Part shown: positions 59,786 to 64,000 of the stretch, one piece after another
Layout of the letters: every line of letters begins with the position of its first letter
How positions within the stretch are numbered: position 1 is the stretch's first letter
Assembly (NCBI GenBank): GCA_902775565.1
Contig: CACYMP010000006.1
Coordinates: 1 to 64,000 of the forward strand
DNA length: 64,000 bases
Direction: 5' to 3'
From: Oscillospiraceae bacterium
GTDB lineage: Bacteria > Bacillota > Clostridia > Saccharofermentanales > Saccharofermentanaceae
The notes under the pieces: model-generated
The model's input: the letters and a program-made list of their open reading frames with translations, nothing else
What the model was told of the DNA's origin: nothing
Databases searched by the model: none
Translations under genes and position numbers: made by a program

Positions 59786-61378
59786 TTACTTCTTGATGAG
59801 AAGTGACTCGCCGGTCATCTCTGCAGGCTGGGGCAGACCCATGATCTCAAGGAGAGTGGGAGCGATGTCGCAGAGGCGTCCGCCCTCACGGAGTGTGTAC
59901 TCGGGATCGTAGTTGTAGAGGATGAACGGAACGGGGTTCGTTGTGTGTGCAGTGTGAGGCTGCATTGTCTCGAGGTTCATCATCTGCTCTGCGTTGCCGT
60001 GGTCTGCGCAGATGAAGAGAACGCCGTTCATCTTCTTGACTGCTTCAACAGCGCCGCCTACGCAAGCATCGACTCTCTCGACTGCCTTGATCGCAGCTTC
60101 GAGAACGCCGGTGTGGCCGACCATGTCAGGGTTAGCGAAGTTGATGATGACTACATCGTACTTGTCGGAGCAGATAGCTGCATCGAGCTTCTCGGAAACC
60201 TCGGGAGCACTCATCTCAGGCTTGAGGTCATATGTTGCAACTGCGGGAGAAGGAACGAGTGTACGGTCCTCATCCTTGTTGGGCTCTTCGATACCGCCGT
60301 TGAAGAAGAAGGTAACGTGAGCGTACTTCTCTGTCTCGGCGATACGGAGCTGCTTGAGTCCGTTTGCTGCGAGGTATTCGCCCAAAGTGTTCTTGATCTC
60401 TTCCTTCTTGAAAGCGACGAACTTGTTGGGGATGAGTTCATCGTAATCCTTGAAGCAGACATATGTGAGAGGCATGAAGCCGTTTGCTCTCTTGAGGTAC
60501 TTGATGCACTTCGTGTCGGAAGCGTCGCCGGGCTGAGCTGCGATGTCCTCGTCGCTGTAGCAGAAAGCCTTTGTGATCTCTCTTGCACGGTCAGGACGGA
60601 AGTTGAAGAAGATGACGGAGTCGTTAGGCTTAACGACTGAGACAGGCTTGCCCTCGCTGTCAACGATGACTGTAGGGAGAACGAACTCGTCTGTTACGCC
60701 GTTGTCGTAAGACTTCTGCATAGCTGCAATGCAGTCTGTATCCTTAACGCCCTCACCGAGTACGAGAGAGTCGTAAGCTGTCTGGATTCTGTCCCAGTTG
60801 TTGTCTCTGTCCATTGCATAGTAACGGCCGGACATGGAAGCTACCTTACCTACGCCGATCTCAGCCATCTTGTCGACAAGAGCCTGGAGATAATCCTTAC
60901 CGGATGCCGGGGGAGTATCACGGCCGTCGAAGAAGGGGTGAACATAGACTCTGTCGAATCCTTCTCTCTTGCAGAGTTCGAGGATCGCATAGAGGTGTGT
61001 GTTGTGTGAGTGAACGCCGCCGTCGGAGAGAAGACCCCAGACGTGGAGGTCGGAATTCTTCTCTTTGCAGTTGTTGATGGCACGGAGGAGGTCTTCGTTC
61101 TTAAAGAAGACGCCGTCCTCGATGTACTTTGTGATGAGGGTGAGGTCCTGATAGATGATCCTTCCGGAACCGATGTTCATGTGGCCAACCTCGGAGTTGC
61201 CCATCTGGCCGTCAGGAAGTCCTACTGCCAGGCCGGATGCGTAGCCTTTAACAAAAGGGCACTCAGCCATGAGCTTGTCAATGACGGGAGTGTTTGCCAT
61301 GGCAATGGCATTGTATTCCTTGGTGTCGGTAAGACCGAAACCGTCAAGAACCATGAGAACTACAGGTCTTCTTTTCAT
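59786..61378 (-). CDS. gpmI: 2,3-bisphosphoglycerate-independent phosphoglycerate mutase, 530 aa
   Basis: The N-terminal VLMVLDGFGL has the first metal Asp, GQMGNSEVGH the catalytic Ser, and ADHGNAEQM the late metal ligands; HPFFDGRDTPP is also conserved. It interconverts 3- and 2-phosphoglycerate in glycolysis with two Mn2+. The length is that of a complete iPGM. AAGGAGATATACCT precedes the ATG, and an extended -10 lies 77 bases upstream. Codon use is strongly biased, as in a highly expressed gene. Confidence 0.95.
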   Translation of the reverse strand: MKRRPVVLMVLDGFGLTDTKEYNAIAMANTPVIDKLMAECPFVKGYASGLAVGLPDGQMGNSEVGHMNIGSGRIIYQDLTLITKYIEDGVFFKNEDLLRAINNCKEKNSDLHVWGLLSDGGVHSHNTHLYAILELCKREGFDRVYVHPFFDGRDTPPASGKDYLQALVDKMAEIGVGKVASMSGRYYAMDRDNNWDRIQTAYDSLVLGEGVKDTDCIAAMQKSYDNGVTDEFVLPTVIVDSEGKPVSVVKPNDSVIFFNFRPDRAREITKAFCYSDEDIAAQPGDASDTKCIKYLKRANGFMPLTYVCFKDYDELIPNKFVAFKKEEIKNTLGEYLAANGLKQLRIAETEKYAHVTFFFNGGIEEPNKDEDRTLVPSPAVATYDLKPEMSAPEVSEKLDAAICSDKYDVVIINFANPDMVGHTGVLEAAIKAVERVDACVGGAVEAVKKMNGVLFICADHGNAEQMMNLETMQPHTAHTTNPVPFILYNYDPEYTLREGGRLCDIAPTLLEIMGLPQPAEMTGESLLIKK

Positions 61379-61454
61379 AGGTATATCTCCTTGAATTTTG
61401 ATTATGGTCAGGCGAAAAGCACTGATGTGCCTGCCGTTATATTTTGCCGGCGAA

Positions 61455-61463
61455 ATTATAGCA
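61455..61463 (-). promoter_or_regulatory. extended -10 promoter of gpmI
   Basis: On the minus strand TGCTATAAT (-10 TATAAT at 61460-61455) lies 77 bases before gpmI, leaving a leader of about 70 bases. Confidence 0.6.
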
Positions 61464-61484
61464 CATCACAGATGTATTTTCTTT

Positions 61485-61510
61485 ATATAAAAAGGCGGTT
61501 TTCGCCGCCT
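61485..61510 (-). terminator. intrinsic terminator of the TRIC-DUF4250 operon
   Basis: AGGCGG (61493-61498) and CCGCCT (61505-61510) form a stem, followed on the minus strand by TTTTATATAAAG. It begins 5 bases after the DUF4250 stop. Confidence 0.8.
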
Positions 61511-61514
61511 GTTT

Positions 61515-61694
61515 TCATGTTACGGGGATGAATTTGTTCAAACCCTCGTCGTATTCGTAACCTATACCGCGGAGCGAGGTCTTGACTTCGAGCTCGTCCA
61601 GGTCCAGAGACCTGCAGAGCTCTTCGAGTGAATCGTAGGTGTCCCTTAACTGCGTGTTGATATAGCTTAAAAGGATATTGGGATCTTTAGGCAT
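61515..61694 (-). CDS. DUF4250 family small protein, 59 aa
   Basis: The sequence MPKDPNILLSYINTQLRDTY then SLEELCRSLDLDELEVKTSL matches the DUF4250 family of about 60-residue clostridial proteins (PKDPxxLLSxxNxxLRDxYxSLxELC) that begin with a conserved PKDP and have a helical core. Function unknown. AAAGGAGTTTTACC sets the start. It begins 14 bases after the TRIC-like gene and has a terminator right behind it, so the two form an operon. Confidence 0.8.
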   Translation of the reverse strand: MPKDPNILLSYINTQLRDTYDSLEELCRSLDLDELEVKTSLRGIGYEYDEGLNKFIPVT

Positions 61695-61708
61695 GGTAAA
61701 ACTCCTTT

Positions 61709-62368
61709 TCAGTGATCGATCTTCGGCAGGTTCCAGCCGAAATGCGCCGCAAGATAGCGGATGCCGACGACTATGAAGAAGCCGGCGAGCATAGCTGAAG
61801 CGGCCGAACCCGTGCCGAGGAATATGAGATATGTTGCCGATGCGCCTATGATCGAGGCTATGGCATAGATGTGTTTTACAAAGATATAAGGCATCTCGAG
61901 CGAGAGAACGTCACGAAGGACGCCGCCGCCGACGCCGGTCACGACGCCGAGGAAGATGACCAGGAACCAGTTGTTCGAAAAAGAGGTGAAAAAGCCCGTG
62001 TGGACACCGTCAACGGTAAATGCCGCAAGTCCTATCGTGTCGCACCAGAAAAAGACTCTGTCGTAGATCTTCTTAGCGTTCTCAGGGAGCTTTTTGCCTG
62101 AACGGCGCTGCCAGTAAAGGAAGATGAATGTCAGGTTGGCGGCGATCGCGGCAAGGATTACGAAAAACGGATTCTTGAATGCGGTGGGAGGTGTTGATCC
62201 GATGATGAGGTCACGGATTATTCCGCCGCCGGTTGCCGTCATGATGGCAAGGATATTGACTCCGAAGATGTCCATCTTCTTTCTGACGCCTGCGAGGGCG
62301 CCTGACACCGCGAATGCGATTGTGCCGATTATGTCGGTTATGAGGATGAAGAGTTCGGTCGTATCCAT
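61709..62368 (-). CDS. TRIC-family (UPF0126/YadS-like) cation channel protein, 219 aa
   Basis: Two repeats of three helices, each with the glycine-rich motif: TATGGGIIRDLIIG and TGVGGGVLRDVLS, define the UPF0126 family, homologous to TRIC trimeric cation channels. It may conduct K+ or amino acids. The ATG at 62368 is 7 bases after a TATAAT box and has no ribosome site, so the mRNA should be leaderless; an in-frame ATG at 62392 lies before that box. Confidence 0.85.
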   Translation of the reverse strand: MDTTELFILITDIIGTIAFAVSGALAGVRKKMDIFGVNILAIMTATGGGIIRDLIIGSTPPTAFKNPFFVILAAIAANLTFIFLYWQRRSGKKLPENAKKIYDRVFFWCDTIGLAAFTVDGVHTGFFTSFSNNWFLVIFLGVVTGVGGGVLRDVLSLEMPYIFVKHIYAIASIIGASATYLIFLGTGSAASAMLAGFFIVVGIRYLAAHFGWNLPKIDH

Positions 62369-62375
62369 AACAGCA

Positions 62376-62439
62376 ATTATATATGTTTTCACGAGGAATG
62401 ACAGTTGAATATATCCATCTTTTTCATCCGCGATATAAT
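62376..62439. promoter_or_regulatory. divergent pair of -10 boxes for two leaderless transcripts
   Basis: On the minus strand TATAAT (62381-62376) lies 7 bases before the ATG at 62368; on the plus strand TATAAT (62434-62439) lies 6 bases before the ATG at 62446. The 52 bases between hold both -35 regions, neither a good match. Confidence 0.55.
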
Positions 62440-62445
62440 AGGGTT

Positions 62446-63213
62446 ATGAATGATGTCAGAACGAACAAAAGGGTGCTTTTGCTGATCCTGCTGGCAGTAT
62501 TTGTCGCAGGAGGTGCGTATGTTGTTTTTTCGCTGGCTGCCGTGATTGCGCCTGCGAGAACCATTTTCTTTGAAAAGGAGTTTTACCAGGCTGACATAGT
62601 TTTTTCTGAAGATCTCGAGTGTCTTGATTCGGTCTCAGAGGCCAAAATGCTGATCAATCTGGAATTTGATAAGTCATCAGAAACTGAAAGCCGTGATGAG
62701 ATCAAACCCGTCATTTTCAGGAAAGGAAAGGTTTATCAGCTGAAAGCTCTCATGCAGATTTCTGCCGTTAACGAGAACATGCGCTTCGAGGAACATTTCC
62801 GGATCAGGTGTGATGACGGCCAATGGGTCCCGATCGGTTTTTCTGAAAGTGCCGGTGAGAGCAAAGAGTACCACAACAAGTATCTGGACGGTACTTATGT
62901 TACAACCATTGGTTTTGATAAGATCGAATCGTATGAAAAAGTGCTTCCCGAATTGAAAAAAGCAAAAGAAGATTTTCTTTCCCCATACTTAAAGAATGAA
63001 AAAACAAGAGTGTTCCGGAATATCGCATTACCGGTCTGCATATATTTGATCTTTTCACTTGCCGTATCCGCACTGACCTTATTTATTCATAAGCGTATGA
63101 CGGAGGCGGGAAAGAGCGGTACGGTCTTGACCGTCATATTTGTTATCATCGACATTTCCGTTGTGGGGCTTCTTTTATTGCTTTTACTCAGCCGCTGTTT
63201 CCCTTACTTATGA
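62446..63213 (+). CDS. hypothetical membrane protein, 255 aa
   Basis: One helix near the N-terminus (residues 9-33), an extracytoplasmic domain of about 155 residues with beta-strand pattern, and two helices at the C-terminus (190-215, 226-252), so both ends are cytosolic or the C-terminus is a hairpin. No family recognised. The start at 62446 is preferred since a TATAAT box ends 7 bases upstream; the in-frame ATG at 62383 precedes it. No ribosome site. Confidence 0.6.
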   Translation: MNDVRTNKRVLLLILLAVFVAGGAYVVFSLAAVIAPARTIFFEKEFYQADIVFSEDLECLDSVSEAKMLINLEFDKSSETESRDEIKPVIFRKGKVYQLKALMQISAVNENMRFEEHFRIRCDDGQWVPIGFSESAGESKEYHNKYLDGTYVTTIGFDKIESYEKVLPELKKAKEDFLSPYLKNEKTRVFRNIALPVCIYLIFSLAVSALTLFIHKRMTEAGKSGTVLTVIFVIIDISVVGLLLLLLLSRCFPYL

Positions 63214-63249
63214 TAGAATTAAACAATCTACTAAGCGGAGGCATTTTGC

Positions 63250-63681
63250 ATGGCTGCAGTCACGGATTGCGAACATCTTGTACAGTACTATGAGACAGAC
63301 CAGATGGGAGTTACCCATCATTCGAACTATATCAGGTGGTATGAAGAGGCAAGGACGAAGCTCTTTGAGGAGATCGGCCTGGGTTACAAGGGCATGGAGG
63401 AGATGGGCATCATAAGTCCCGTCGTCGGCCTTACCGCAAAGTACAAGACAATGGCAAAATATTGTGACACGGTCGTCATCCGCGCTGAGGTCACGAGATA
63501 TACGGGCGTAAGATTCGATATCAAATACACGGTCTTCGATAAGGAAACTGAACAGGTAAGATGCACGGGAACGAGCGAGCATTGCTTCATCAGCCGCGAG
63601 GGCAAAGTTATTTCTCTTCAGAAGGCAAACCCTGAGGCTCATGCGAGATTCGACATGCTCGTCAACGGAAAGGAAGGCTGA
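63250..63681 (+). CDS. acyl-CoA thioesterase (4HBT/YbgC-like), 143 aa
   Basis: The hot-dog fold motif YYETDQMGVTHHSNYIRWYEEART contains the catalytic Asp of the 4-hydroxybenzoyl-CoA thioesterase family. It cleaves an acyl-CoA of unknown chain. GCGGAGGCATTTTGC precedes the start. It lies 4 bases before the thioredoxin-reductase-like gene. Confidence 0.88.
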   Translation: MAAVTDCEHLVQYYETDQMGVTHHSNYIRWYEEARTKLFEEIGLGYKGMEEMGIISPVVGLTAKYKTMAKYCDTVVIRAEVTRYTGVRFDIKYTVFDKETEQVRCTGTSEHCFISREGKVISLQKANPEAHARFDMLVNGKEG

Positions 63682-63684
63682 CAC

Positions 63685-64000
63685 ATGGCAGACATCATCA
63701 TCGTAGGCGCAGGTCCCGCGGGACTTTCGGCAGCAATCTATGCAAGACGCGCAGGCATGGACACCGTTGTCTATGAAGCTAATATCTACGGCGGTCAGAT
63801 CATCAACACACCCGAGGTTGAGAATTATCCCGCGATCGCAAAGATCTCGGGTTTTGATTTCGCAAACGATCTGTATAACCAGGCGACCAACCTTGGCGCC
63901 AGAGTCGAATTTGACGGTGTTACTTCTGTTTCCGGATCGGCTGAGGAAGGCTTCACAGTTGAGCTCGCATCAGGCGGCAAAGAGACGGCCAAGGCCGTTA
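63685..64000 (+). CDS. thioredoxin-reductase-like FAD oxidoreductase (partial, N-terminal 105 aa)
   Basis: The frame starts at 63685 behind GGAAAGGAAGGCTG and is cut by the window end. ADIIIVGAGPAGLSAAIYARR is the FAD-binding Rossmann motif and YEANIYGGQIINTPEVENYP the conserved thioredoxin reductase segment. The CxxC active site would be beyond the window, so a related ferredoxin/flavin-type reductase is not excluded. Confidence 0.85.
   Translation, partial: MADIIIVGAGPAGLSAAIYARRAGMDTVVYEANIYGGQIINTPEVENYPAIAKISGFDFANDLYNQATNLGARVEFDGVTSVSGSAEEGFTVELASGGKETAKAV

Noticed and set aside
59945..60640. 231-codon plus-strand frame opposite gpmI
   Set aside because: Antisense shadow of gpmI, whose motifs are complete; no ribosome site.

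Overview
This 64 kb window looks like chromosomal DNA of an anaerobic Gram-positive bacterium of the Clostridia (Bacillota), probably from the gut or rumen. The signs are strong AGGAGG-type ribosome sites, a tRNA-Trp T-box leader, KtrAB potassium uptake, a DUF4250 gene, an OhrR-type peroxide regulator, 4Fe-4S aldo/keto reductase and radical-SAM enzymes, and two GH10 xylanases. GC content is moderate and genes are tightly packed. The taxon is an inference; there is no rRNA here.

Layout. 1-1.4 kb: the 3' end of an IS3-like element and two small minus-strand genes. 1.4-6.1 kb: a run of overlapping plus-strand genes (MBL hydrolase, three GNAT acetyltransferases, a lysophospholipid acyltransferase, an HExxH lipoprotein, a Nudix hydrolase). 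6.1-9.6 kb: an HTH-desulfoferrodoxin fusion, a secreted protein, a membrane acyltransferase and an HTH-AbrB fusion. 9.6-16.4 kb: an ion-homeostasis block (corA, ktrB, ktrA, a P-type Mg2+ ATPase and a membrane-anchored protein). 16.4-16.8 kb: an AraC remnant and a regularly spaced array of palindromes. 16.8-22.5 kb: two divergent sulfur operons, metY-cysK reading left and iscS-iscU-rrf2-ttcA reading right. The metY leader encodes a Met/Cys-rich peptide followed by an intrinsic terminator. 22.5-26.8 kb: redox genes (4Fe-4S AKR; ohrR-like, two gpx, flavodoxin, AKR). 26.8-31 kb: a GGDEF protein, a zinc-ribbon protein, a MATE pump and a histidine phosphatase. 31-33.8 kb: an epimerase, then a Trp T-box and trpB2. 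33.9-39 kb: a Cache-HAMP-GGDEF protein, a second MATE pump and an AT-rich membrane protein. 39-43.1 kb: secreted GH10-CBM9 xylanase, DHH phosphoesterase and metallophosphoesterase. 43.1-47.7 kb: a minus-strand cluster headed by a small lipoprotein-like peptide with two VYGPPP motifs and a radical SAM-SPASM enzyme. 47.8-51 kb: an intracellular GH10 xylanase coupled to a sugar-sensor-GGDEF fusion. 51-54.7 kb: two transporters flanking a GT2-GtrA protein. 54.8-59.4 kb: FkbH-like protein, acyl carrier protein, MBOAT, ThrH-like phosphatase and an MmcQ-like protein. 59.5-64 kb: a second palindrome array, gpmI, DUF4250, a TRIC-family protein, a membrane protein, a thioesterase and the start of a trxB-like gene.

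Themes. Sulfur assimilation and Fe-S assembly share one divergent control region, where the metY side appears to be controlled both at initiation (a palindrome over the -35 box) and by peptide-mediated attenuation. Xylan use is represented by an exported and a cytosolic GH10 enzyme, the latter tied to a cyclic-di-GMP sensor. Several genes without a Shine-Dalgarno sequence have a -10 box only 6-9 bases before the start codon, pointing to leaderless mRNAs. All functions are read from motifs and family knowledge; no database search was run.
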